This document shows, piece by piece, positions 6,868-12,294 of a stretch of 12,294 bases of DNA. The stretch comes from Candidatus Woesearchaeota archaeon. Lineage in GTDB: Archaea > Nanobdellota > Nanobdellia > SCGC-AAA011-G17 > UBA489. Where the stretch lies: the NCBI GenBank assembly GCA_016177265.1, contig JACOVP010000042.1:1-12294 (forward strand), read 5' to 3'. The position numbers and the translations under genes were made by a program. How positions within the stretch are numbered: position 1 is the stretch's first letter; each line of letters begins with the position of its first letter. Below the pieces are notes generated by a model. That model was not told the origin of the DNA. It saw nothing but the letters and a program-made list of their open reading frames with translations, and did not search any database.

Positions 6868-6875
6868 TTTATAAA
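6868..6875 (+). promoter_or_regulatory. TATA box for the Tyr/Pro-rich membrane protein
   Basis: TTTATAAA is centred 26.5 bases before ATG 6898, again a leaderless arrangement. Confidence 0.65.
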
Positions 6876-6897
6876 AACAGAAATCAATCCTGAATGC

Positions 6898-7356
6898 ATG
6901 GAAGAAAAAGAATTCACTTTTTTTAGGAATGCGACCATAGCTATTATTGTCATCCTTATTCTGCTCTTTGTTGCAGTCAGCAGCATCCTCCTCTTTGCCA
7001 CCGGTGCCAAAAGTTATAGTGCTCCACAAGCAGACTCCTCATATGCAACCACAACATCTTCCTATCAACCAGCAGCACAGCAACAATCAAGCTCTTTCTA
7101 TCAACAACAGAATCAAGAAGAAACTCCTGCAACATCTTATCAAACAGACAATCTCAATGTTCCTTCCTGTGTTGAGCCCTGTAAAGTCCGTGTTGAGTAT
7201 ACAAACAAATACTTCCTACCCTATCCAAGGTACTCCTATGGATACCAGTATTATCGCCCTTATCCAGTCTATCCTTATCGATACTCTAGGCCCTATCCTA
7301 TCTCTGGTCAAAGATATTTCTACCACCGCGTCGTGCAAAGAGACTATACTTACTAA
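6898..7356 (+). CDS. Single-pass membrane protein with Gln/Ser linker and Tyr/Pro-rich tail
   Basis: 152 aa, family not recognised. One strong membrane segment spans about 12-34. A Ser/Gln/Thr-rich, probably disordered linker (38-85) leads to a CVEPC pair (91-95) and a tail in which 17 of the last 52 residues are Tyr, with repeated PYP/YRY units (for example YRPYPVYPYRYSRPYP). Such tails occur in surface or matrix proteins, where Tyr can stack, cross-link or bind sugars; none of these roles is shown here. The CxxxC pair could form a disulfide outside the cell. Together with the coiled-coil gene just upstream it forms a pair of small, separately promoted, outward-facing proteins with one membrane anchor each. 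The composition is low-complexity, but the frame is clean and the promoter is good. Confidence 0.75.
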   Translation: MEEKEFTFFRNATIAIIVILILLFVAVSSILLFATGAKSYSAPQADSSYATTTSSYQPAAQQQSSSFYQQQNQEETPATSYQTDNLNVPSCVEPCKVRVEYTNKYFLPYPRYSYGYQYYRPYPVYPYRYSRPYPISGQRYFYHRVVQRDYTY

Positions 7357-7364
7357 AAGAAAAG

Positions 7365-7372
7365 GTTAAATA
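7365..7372 (+). promoter_or_regulatory. TATA box for the VIT - lipoprotein - carbamate kinase operon
   Basis: GTTAAATA is centred 27.5 bases before ATG 7396. An AGGAAAGGG stretch before the ATG looks like a Shine-Dalgarno site but would lie outside a leaderless transcript. Confidence 0.55.
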
Positions 7373-7395
7373 ATCCAGAATTCTCAGGAAAGGGA

Positions 7396-8106
7396 ATGAA
7401 TAGAAAAGAGGCTGTCTACCATCAAGTCAAGGGGAAGTATATCCGTTCGCTAGTCTTCGGTTTCAATGACGGCACTGTTTCCAATCTGGCGTTAGTTGCA
7501 GGATTGAGTGGTGCAGTCCTCGGTAATAAGGTAGTCATTCTTGGTGGTCTAGCAGACATGATAGCAGGAGCGATTTCCATGGGCCTTGGCAATTACATTG
7601 CAACCAAATCCCAGATAGAATTCTATCGCCATGAGTATCAACGGGAAAAAGATGAAATCAGGACAGTACCAAACCTAGAAAGAAAAGAGATCGAACAGAT
7701 TTATAGGAGAAAAGGCTTCAAAGGGAAAGAGTTAACTATGATCGTCAACAAAATTACCAGTAACAAGAAGCGTTGGTTGAAGGTGATGATGGAAGAAGAG
7801 ATTGGTGTCTCTAAGCGTTCATTGGAAAATCCTGTGGCAGTTGGCGTGATGACGTTTTTCGCTTTCTTGATTGCTGCATTCATTCCCGTCATTCCTTTTT
7901 TCTTTATGACCACAACACAAGCGCTCATCATAGCATCCGCAGTCTGCATGTCCTTGCTCTTTATCGTTGGCGTTATCAAAACTCACTATACTGGCAGACA
8001 GTGGTTGAGAAGTGGTCTAGAGATGGTGATTATCGGTGCCATTGCGACTGTAGCATCTTATTACTTGGGAGAAGTGTTCAACAAGTATCTGGTGAATGTC
8101 CTATGA
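7396..8106 (+). CDS. VIT1/CCC1-family Fe2+/Mn2+ transporter
   Basis: 236 aa, the usual size. The family hallmark in the first membrane helix is GFNDGTVSNLALVAGLSGA (from residue 21, with D25), followed by ADMIAGAISMGLGNYIATKSQ (from 53). A charged cytoplasmic helical region (about 73-130) is rich in Glu (EFYRHEYQREKDE, then ERKEIEQ), the metal-binding domain of this family. KVMMEEEIGV (129-138) precedes three more membrane helices (about 146-168, 172-195, 207-228), five in all. VIT/CCC1 proteins move ferrous iron or manganese out of the cytosol in exchange for protons. The residue after SMGLG is Asn (N66) where many members have Glu or Ala; transport may differ, but this is not decisive. It is the first gene of an operon and its stop overlaps the next start (ATGA). 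Confidence 0.9.
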   Translation: MNRKEAVYHQVKGKYIRSLVFGFNDGTVSNLALVAGLSGAVLGNKVVILGGLADMIAGAISMGLGNYIATKSQIEFYRHEYQREKDEIRTVPNLERKEIEQIYRRKGFKGKELTMIVNKITSNKKRWLKVMMEEEIGVSKRSLENPVAVGVMTFFAFLIAAFIPVIPFFFMTTTQALIIASAVCMSLLFIVGVIKTHYTGRQWLRSGLEMVIIGAIATVASYYLGEVFNKYLVNVL

Positions 8107-8489
8107 AAGTAGTCATAATTATTTTAGCTCTCATCTCTTTACTAGTTCTCACGGCATGTGCTCCAGAAAAACCACTCATTCCCAAAGATACCGAAATCAA
8201 AAAACCCCTAGAAAACAAGACCATTGCAAAAACAGTAATGGAGAGTTATGAAGAAAAAGACATGCTCTATGTCTATGACCTCATAAAAAAACAAAGTTTC
8301 TGGATGAATAGGACAGCAGATTTTGGCAAGTCTTGTAGGATCGCTGCAGAATGTGAAGGATGGTGTCAGCCAGTAGAAGGTTCCAAAGAAGGAAGATGCA
8401 GCAAATTTCCCAAGCCTATTGGTTGTAGAAAACGATTGGAGCGTGCAGAGATTTTTGATGTCTGTACCAATTTAACCATAAAAGGATAA
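8103..8489 (+). CDS. Small Cys-rich lipoprotein
   Basis: 128 aa. The N-terminus MKVVIIILALISLLVLTAC is a lipoprotein signal with lipobox LTAC; C19 would be lipidated and the protein anchored on the outer face of the membrane. A charged spacer follows, then a C-terminal domain with six Cys (78, 84, 88, 99, 108, 121), consistent with three disulfides. I start at ATG 8103, which overlaps the VIT stop (ATGA). The longer frame from 8001 runs through the VIT gene out of phase and would bury the signal peptide. It lies between the transporter and the carbamate kinase, one base before the latter, so all three are probably co-transcribed. It may be a metal or solute-binding partner of the transporter, but no ligand motif proves it. 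Confidence 0.85.
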   Translation: MKVVIIILALISLLVLTACAPEKPLIPKDTEIKKPLENKTIAKTVMESYEEKDMLYVYDLIKKQSFWMNRTADFGKSCRIAAECEGWCQPVEGSKEGRCSKFPKPIGCRKRLERAEIFDVCTNLTIKG

Positions 8490-8490
8490 T

Positions 8491-9417
8491 ATGAAAATCG
8501 CAGTCGTTGCTCTTGGTGGAAATGCGTTGTCTAGTTCTGGTGAAGTCTCCTACAATAATCTCCACAAAACCATCCAGCATACCTGTAAACTCCTCGTTAC
8601 GTTGGTAAAGAAAAAGTACGGTGTTGTCATCGTCTTTGGTTCAGGTCCGCAAGTAGGTGCGTTATTAATTCAAAATCAGCTGGCAAAACACTCTGTTGCT
8701 CCCATGCCCCTCGATGTTTTGGATGCAGAAGTCCAGGGCGAACTCGGGTATTTAATAGAACAATCGTTACAGAATGAACTGCAAAAAGCAAAGATCAGAA
8801 AACCCGTTATCTCCGTCTTAACACAAGTGATTGTCTCAAAAAAAGATCCAGCTTTCAAGCATCCCTCAAAACCAGTTGGTCCTTTTTTAACGAAAACAGA
8901 AGCAGATCGTTTACAGAAGCAAGGATACACAGTGAAAGAAGATGCAGGCCGTGGCTATAGAAAAGTTATTCCATCTCCACAACCAGTCAAGATTGATGAA
9001 GTCAGTATTATTAGAGATTTGGTAAAAAAAGCAGTAGTCATCGCAGCAGGTGGCGGTGGTATTCCTGTGTATGAAGACAAAAGACAATTGAAAGGGATAG
9101 AAGCAGTCATTGATAAAGATAGAGCAGCATCGCTTCTTGCATCATCTATTAAAGCAGATGAACTAATTATGTTAACTTCTGTTCCCTATGTCTATCTCAA
9201 CTATGGCAGGAAAAATCAACAGCCACTAAAACAACTCACTCGAAAAGAAGCAGAACATTATTTAAGAGAAGGTCATTTCTTAGAAGGAAGCATGAAGCCA
9301 AAGATTGAATCTTCCATTTATTTTTTAAAGCATGGTGGCAAGAAAGTGATCATTACGTCTCCAAACAAAGTCAAAGAAGCGTTGCTAGGAAAAGAAGGGA
9401 CTGTAATAAGAAATTAA
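8491..9417 (+). CDS. arcC: Carbamate kinase
   Basis: 308 aa, the normal length. This cytoplasmic enzyme interconverts carbamoyl phosphate plus ADP and carbamate plus ATP. Family motifs run in order: ALGGNAL (7-13), GSGPQVG (50-56, where most members have GNGPQVG), KPVGPF (127-132), GRGYRKVIPSP (153-163), AAGGGGIPV (185-193), IDKDRAASLLA (207-217) and GSMKPKIE (266-273). All nucleotide and carbamate contacts expected from the amino-acid-kinase fold appear intact apart from the Asn-to-Ser change. It starts one base after the lipoprotein stop (TAA-T-ATG) as the third gene of the operon. No arginine deiminase or ornithine carbamoyltransferase lies nearby, so its carbamoyl phosphate source is not visible. 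In archaea it may serve ATP formation or pyrimidine/arginine supply. Confidence 0.95.
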   Translation: MKIAVVALGGNALSSSGEVSYNNLHKTIQHTCKLLVTLVKKKYGVVIVFGSGPQVGALLIQNQLAKHSVAPMPLDVLDAEVQGELGYLIEQSLQNELQKAKIRKPVISVLTQVIVSKKDPAFKHPSKPVGPFLTKTEADRLQKQGYTVKEDAGRGYRKVIPSPQPVKIDEVSIIRDLVKKAVVIAAGGGGIPVYEDKRQLKGIEAVIDKDRAASLLASSIKADELIMLTSVPYVYLNYGRKNQQPLKQLTRKEAEHYLREGHFLEGSMKPKIESSIYFLKHGGKKVIITSPNKVKEALLGKEGTVIRN

Positions 9418-9563
9418 TCATGTTTATAATTAACTGCATAAGTTCGTGTGTTATCTGTGTAGAAAAAATTAGGATAGCTATAAATAAAGCTATGCAGGGA
9501 ATTTACAACTTTATATCTCTGGCTCGTTTCATAAGGGTTCTTTTTTGAGGTGATTCTCCTCAT
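9414..9563 (-). CDS. Possible 49-aa ORF converging on arcC
   Basis: On the reverse strand ATG 9563 opens a frame reading MRRITSKKNPYETSQRY and ending AVNYKHD, with stop 9414-9416 overlapping the arcC stop codon. The frame stays open for 30 more codons upstream of the ATG, to TAA at 9654-9656, and that stretch also looks protein-like (PERKPISEEINLGYL), but it contains no ATG, GTG or TTG. It may be a small gene, the remnant of a longer one, or chance. A reverse-strand TATA-like stretch at 9640-9647 would place transcription near 9616, about 50 bases before the ATG. I recognise no family. The rest of 9418-9731 holds only short inverted repeats (ATAGCT/AGCTAT at 9475-9494; GAGG/CCTC at 9547-9561). 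Confidence 0.3.
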   Translation of the reverse strand: MRRITSKKNPYETSQRYKVVNSLHSFIYSYPNFFYTDNTRTYAVNYKHD

Positions 9564-9701
9564 AAGGAAGCCTGAAGGAGAAAAAGTATCTTTAAGATAT
9601 CCTAAGTTTATTTCTTCACTTATAGGTTTTCTTTCTGGATATATAAAGATTCCTTAATCAAAAAGACAGTTTTGTGAAATATGTGTAGAGGATGAGAAAG
9701 A

Positions 9702-9709
9702 CTTATAAA
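9702..9709 (+). promoter_or_regulatory. TATA box for the 101-aa membrane protein
   Basis: CTTATAAA is centred 26.5 bases before ATG 9732. The leaderless spacing is the same as at the other genes. Confidence 0.65.
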
Positions 9710-9731
9710 GGGTATTAACTACTGGAGAGGC

Positions 9732-10037
9732 ATGAATAATCCCCTTTTTAAAACTAAAGAAAGAACAAGAAAGATCTCCTTAGAGTTAATACTAGCTGGA
9801 ATGATAAGTATAGGTGCCGGCGCAGGAGTTGTGTATTATCTCTTTGCAGATACATCTCCTTATGGACGCAAAAAAGAATTTCCTAGTTCTTTTTACGGTA
9901 GAACCTTGCACCCAGACAATCTCCACCCCTCTCTCCGTGAAGCATATCTTGGGGGGTACGCAAACGAGAACCTAATCATCAAAGTCCTCAACGGTGATCT
10001 GCTCAATAGAGAACCAGTACTGCCTCAAACAAAATAG
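9732..10037 (+). CDS. Small single-pass membrane protein, unknown
   Basis: 101 aa, family not recognised. A basic N-terminus (MNNPLFKTKERTRK) precedes one hydrophobic, Gly/Ala-containing membrane segment (about 17-38). The remaining 60 residues are soluble and carry PSSFYGRTLHPDNLHPSLREAY... and NLIIKVLNGDLL, a compact stretch that could be a short helical hairpin. By the positive-inside rule the C-terminal part should face outwards. There is no lipobox and no Cys. It has its own promoter and converges with the Cys-rich surface protein gene, whose stop is 57 bases downstream; that spacer (10038-10093) shows no clear terminator. Nothing in the context suggests a function. Confidence 0.7.
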   Translation: MNNPLFKTKERTRKISLELILAGMISIGAGAGVVYYLFADTSPYGRKKEFPSSFYGRTLHPDNLHPSLREAYLGGYANENLIIKVLNGDLLNREPVLPQTK

Positions 10038-10093
10038 AAAGCGGTAGAGGCGTTTATCTCATTATGAAAAAGGTTGAACATGCTCTTCCACTC

Positions 10094-11803
10094 TCAATAA
10101 ACTATCTTGCCTTCAGCAGAGGGGCATTGGCAAGAATTATCACAATAAGCAAAATAGCAGATATCCTTGCAATACGACTGACATAATGATCCTGGAGGAT
10201 CGCAGCCTTCTTTTCCACCTTGGTTACGATTACCATCCCCGCAGTATTCGCATTTACATGCCTCAGTACAAGTTCCAGACTTTCCATTCTTGGTACAATC
10301 TTTACCAGGATCACATTCTTTCTCCTTCTTAGGGATCCATTGGTTACCACATTTTGCTTCTAAGTTACAGGTAGTTGAACAACGTATACCATCACCATTG
10401 GGATCTTTACCGTTATTCTCACCATCATCACATTCTTCCTCTTCTTTATGACCATTGGGATTTTGAATAATGCCATCACCACATTTGGTAAGTTTACAGT
10501 CCATACCACACGTATCTCCCTCATCAAGATTCCCGTCGTCACACTCCTCACCAGGATCCTTTACGCTATCGCCACAAGTTATAGGTACGTCTTCAACACA
10601 TCGCTTACCTCTAATGCCAGTATTAGAGGCAGGACTTCCATCCGCATTAAATCCCAAAGCATGACCAAATTGACAACGACATTTCTTACGATTCGTGCCT
10701 TCAACTTCAGATAGAAATTGATCTGCTCTGAAATAACCATCAGGATAATCTGAGAAACGATCTATAGTACGAGGCGCATCACTCATCACTATCGTACCAG
10801 GTGAAGTGAGGTGACTTTTATACCCTGCCCCCCCCATGCCTCTCTCACTCGGAATATGGTAATTATCGTCAGCATAGGCTTTCATACCACCAGGAGGAAT
10901 AGGAGAATACCCATATCTGCCATCTCCTCTGTATACAAGAGAACTTGGCCATGAGGAGAATAGACTAGCACCCCTAGTACCAATTATCTGCGTTGAACGT
11001 ATTCCTTGCCCTTCCTTTTTACATGCACTAGGATCGCCCTCAATATCAAAAAACGTAGAGAATCCTGTTCCCATAGCAACACCATCAGAAATCACGCCTG
11101 TTTCTGGATGACGTACTGGTGTTGGTATAAAAAATGGACCACTTCGTACGAAGGGATCTAGTATGGTATGAAAAAGGGTATCTGTCTTGATTTGCGCTCT
11201 TTTACAGCGGCAGTCCTTGGTAGTTCCTGGTGATGATGCTGGCAGTGTAGGATTACTTATGATGATGTCTTCTTCAAGCGTCCCACTAGCTCCTGTATCT
11301 TTATCGGTCATCGTTATACGAAGAGTATAGTCTCCATTAGGAAAGAGAGTAGTATCAAACGCTCGATCAAGAATACCATTGCCTGCTCTGCCTGAGACAG
11401 GCACAATAAGTTTAAAATTATTTTCACCTTTGCGCGAGAGATAGAGAAAAATATCTATCCCACCATAAACTCCCGTTAACCCAAACTTCCAAGCAAGATA
11501 GCCGCTGGCCTCAGTGCCACTAATACTATATGCTGTCCCACTAAGGACAGGAGTTCCTGATGACTTTCCTCCTAGAAAGATGCTAGCTGAATAGGGAGTA
11601 AAAGGGTCTGTCAAAACCGGATAGAGTCTTTCAGGAATATCTCCCTCTCCTTCTGAACCAAAAGTTTGGGGAGAAATACCAGTGACTCTTGATGATCGTA
11701 CAACCTCCCCAGTTCCTTTATTCTGCAGATATGAAGAGAAGCCAGCAACCACTAGTATAATGAAAACTATCCAGAAAAAACTACGATGAACCTCTTTTCC
11801 CAT
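10094..11803 (-). CDS. Membrane-anchored Cys-rich surface protein with DUF4215-like repeats
   Basis: 569 aa. A basic start (MGKEVHR) and one membrane segment (about 9-26) anchor a large outer part. Residues about 66-183 look like a beta-sandwich (Ig-like) domain, ending PNGDYTLRITMTDKDTGASG. A middle domain (about 196-405) opens with CRCKR and closes with CRCQFGHALGFNADGSP...GKRC; it contains DIEGDP, SSLVYRGDG and a DAPRTIDRFSDYPDGYFRA segment that looks conserved but that I cannot name. The C-terminus (409-560) has at least two DUF4215-type units (CGDSVKDPGEECDDGN; CGDGIIQ...ECDDG) and two looser ones (CGNQW...CDPG; CGDGNRN...CDPP), about 30 Cys in all. Such repeats are common in secreted surface proteins. 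I start at ATG 11803, 25.5 bases from the TATA palindrome centre; the upstream TTG at 11818 is too close to it. The role is probably cell-surface structure or adhesion. Confidence 0.82.
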   Translation of the reverse strand: MGKEVHRSFFWIVFIILVVAGFSSYLQNKGTGEVVRSSRVTGISPQTFGSEGEGDIPERLYPVLTDPFTPYSASIFLGGKSSGTPVLSGTAYSISGTEASGYLAWKFGLTGVYGGIDIFLYLSRKGENNFKLIVPVSGRAGNGILDRAFDTTLFPNGDYTLRITMTDKDTGASGTLEEDIIISNPTLPASSPGTTKDCRCKRAQIKTDTLFHTILDPFVRSGPFFIPTPVRHPETGVISDGVAMGTGFSTFFDIEGDPSACKKEGQGIRSTQIIGTRGASLFSSWPSSLVYRGDGRYGYSPIPPGGMKAYADDNYHIPSERGMGGAGYKSHLTSPGTIVMSDAPRTIDRFSDYPDGYFRADQFLSEVEGTNRKKCRCQFGHALGFNADGSPASNTGIRGKRCVEDVPITCGDSVKDPGEECDDGNLDEGDTCGMDCKLTKCGDGIIQNPNGHKEEEECDDGENNGKDPNGDGIRCSTTCNLEAKCGNQWIPKKEKECDPGKDCTKNGKSGTCTEACKCEYCGDGNRNQGGKEGCDPPGSLCQSYCKDICYFAYCDNSCQCPSAEGKIVY

Positions 11804-11823
11804 CCAAAAATGATGCAAACCTT

Positions 11824-11833
11824 TTTATATAAA
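11824..11833. promoter_or_regulatory. Palindromic TATA box shared by two divergent genes
   Basis: TTTATATAAA is its own reverse complement, centred at 11828.5. The forward start (GTG 11854) and the reverse start (ATG 11803) each lie exactly 25.5 bases away. One TBP site could thus serve both leaderless genes, with direction set by flanking TFB-recognition bases. The two starts leave only 50 bases between the genes and no room for a second box. Confidence 0.7.
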
Positions 11834-11853
11834 CCTTTCTACAGAAGAGTGAG

Positions 11854-12294
11854 GTGTTTACCATCAAAAGGAAAGTATTAATTCTCGGGGCAGCTGGTCG
11901 TGATTACCATAATTTTCTCATGTGTTTCAAAAACAATCCGTACTACCGAGTTGTTGGTTTCACTCAATCACAGATTCCAGGCATAGAGAAGCGTTCCTTT
12001 CCTAAAAGATTAGCAGGCAGATTATATAAAAAAAATATCCCTTTTTTTCCAGAAGAAAAATTATCAGAACTCATCAAAAAATTACAAGTTAATGACGTAG
12101 TGTTGGCGTATTCAGATTTATCACACCAAGAAGTCATGGACAAGGCATCCATTGCTTTAGCTGCTGGCGCAAACTTTCGACTATTAGGACCGAGTGATAC
12201 ACAAATAAAATCAAAAAAACCAGTCATTGCTATCACTGCTGTGAGAACAGGCTGTGGAAAATCACCAACATCACGGAAAGTTGCACAGATACTC
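11854..12294 (+). CDS. COG2403-type / cyclic 2,3-diphosphoglycerate synthetase-like protein (5' part)
   Basis: 147 codons are visible and the gene runs off the window; family members are about 450 aa. The N-terminus KRKVLILGAAGRDYHNFL is a Rossmann-type beta-alpha-beta start, followed by YYRVVGFTQSQIPGIEKR, NDVVLAYSDLSH, AGANFRLLGP, and then KSKKPVIAITAVRTGCGKSPTSR, whose GCGKS forms the P-loop of the second, nucleotide-binding domain. These segments match the family annotated as cyclic 2,3-diphosphoglycerate synthetase or predicted GTPase. The methanogen enzyme makes the thermoprotective solute cDPG; in other archaea the product is unproven. I start at GTG 11854, which fits the shared TATA box; no ATG lies between the promoter and the conserved region. 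Carbamate kinase lies 2.4 kb upstream on the same strand but is not in the same operon. Confidence 0.88.
   Translation, partial: MFTIKRKVLILGAAGRDYHNFLMCFKNNPYYRVVGFTQSQIPGIEKRSFPKRLAGRLYKKNIPFFPEEKLSELIKKLQVNDVVLAYSDLSHQEVMDKASIALAAGANFRLLGPSDTQIKSKKPVIAITAVRTGCGKSPTSRKVAQIL

Noticed and set aside
6571..7029. Reverse-strand 152-codon frame across two membrane-protein genes
   Set aside because: It is antisense to genes with good promoters, and its Cys/Ser/Phe-rich translation is typical of a shadow of Gln/Glu/Lys-rich coding sequence.
8001..8102. Longer start for the lipoprotein gene at ATG 8001
   Set aside because: It overlaps the VIT transporter out of phase and would place 34 extra residues before a clear lipoprotein signal.
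9418..9731. tRNA, 5S rRNA, SRP RNA or RNase P RNA in the longest forward-strand gap
   Set aside because: The interval is AT-rich with only short stems; no cloverleaf or conserved RNA core is visible.
11804..11818. TTG start at 11818 for the Cys-rich surface protein
   Set aside because: It lies only about 10 bases from the TATA centre; ATG 11803 fits the spacing rule and keeps the basic-plus-hydrophobic anchor.
1..12294. CRISPR array or toxin-antitoxin / defence cluster
   Set aside because: No regularly spaced repeats and no Cas or toxin motifs were seen; the DUF4143 ATPase alone does not establish a defence system.

Overview
The window looks archaeal. Most genes have a TATA box whose centre lies 26-28 bases before the start codon, which implies leaderless transcripts. 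The recognisable genes also fit: a TruD-type tRNA pseudouridine synthase, an M42 peptidase, a carbamate kinase, a VIT/CCC1 transporter and a COG2403/cyclic-2,3-diphosphoglycerate-synthetase-type protein. Moderate-to-low GC, tightly packed genes and many small membrane-anchored proteins of unknown function suggest an uncultivated lineage, perhaps DPANN (Woesearchaeota-like). That placement is inference; there is no rRNA or tRNA here to test it.

Layout. 1-52 holds the probable tail of an upstream gene. 154-1971 is a 605-aa protein of unknown function. 1988-3971 looks like an accessory island: a reverse-strand gene whose C-terminal half resembles the tail of secreted subtilases, a 268-base spacer rich in hairpins with its own TATA box, and a DUF4143-type AAA ATPase. 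TruD follows at 3993-5036, 21 bases after the ATPase. A tiny two-knuckle zinc-ribbon gene (5085-5261) shares its stop codon with the start of the M42 peptidase (5261-6274). Two single-pass membrane proteins of low complexity follow, each with its own promoter. A compact operon, VIT transporter - lipoprotein - carbamate kinase (7396-9417), comes next. A 314-base interval then holds a possible small reverse-strand ORF, followed by a 101-aa membrane protein (9732-10037). A 569-aa Cys-rich surface protein lies on the reverse strand (10094-11803). It diverges from the truncated COG2403 gene (11854 to the window end), and both start from one palindromic TATA box.

Working together. The clearest units are the zinc-ribbon/M42 pair (translational coupling) and the VIT/lipoprotein/carbamate kinase operon (metal transport, an envelope lipoprotein and ATP-yielding carbamate metabolism). 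Promoter spacing revises several starts: 2416 for the subtilase-tail gene, 6320 for the coiled-coil protein, 11803 for the Cys-rich protein and GTG 11854 for the COG2403 gene. No CRISPR array, complete transposon, tRNA or rRNA was seen. The most unusual items are the hairpin-rich spacer before the ATPase, the chimeric subtilase-tail gene, the overlooked zinc-ribbon gene and the symmetric divergent promoter.
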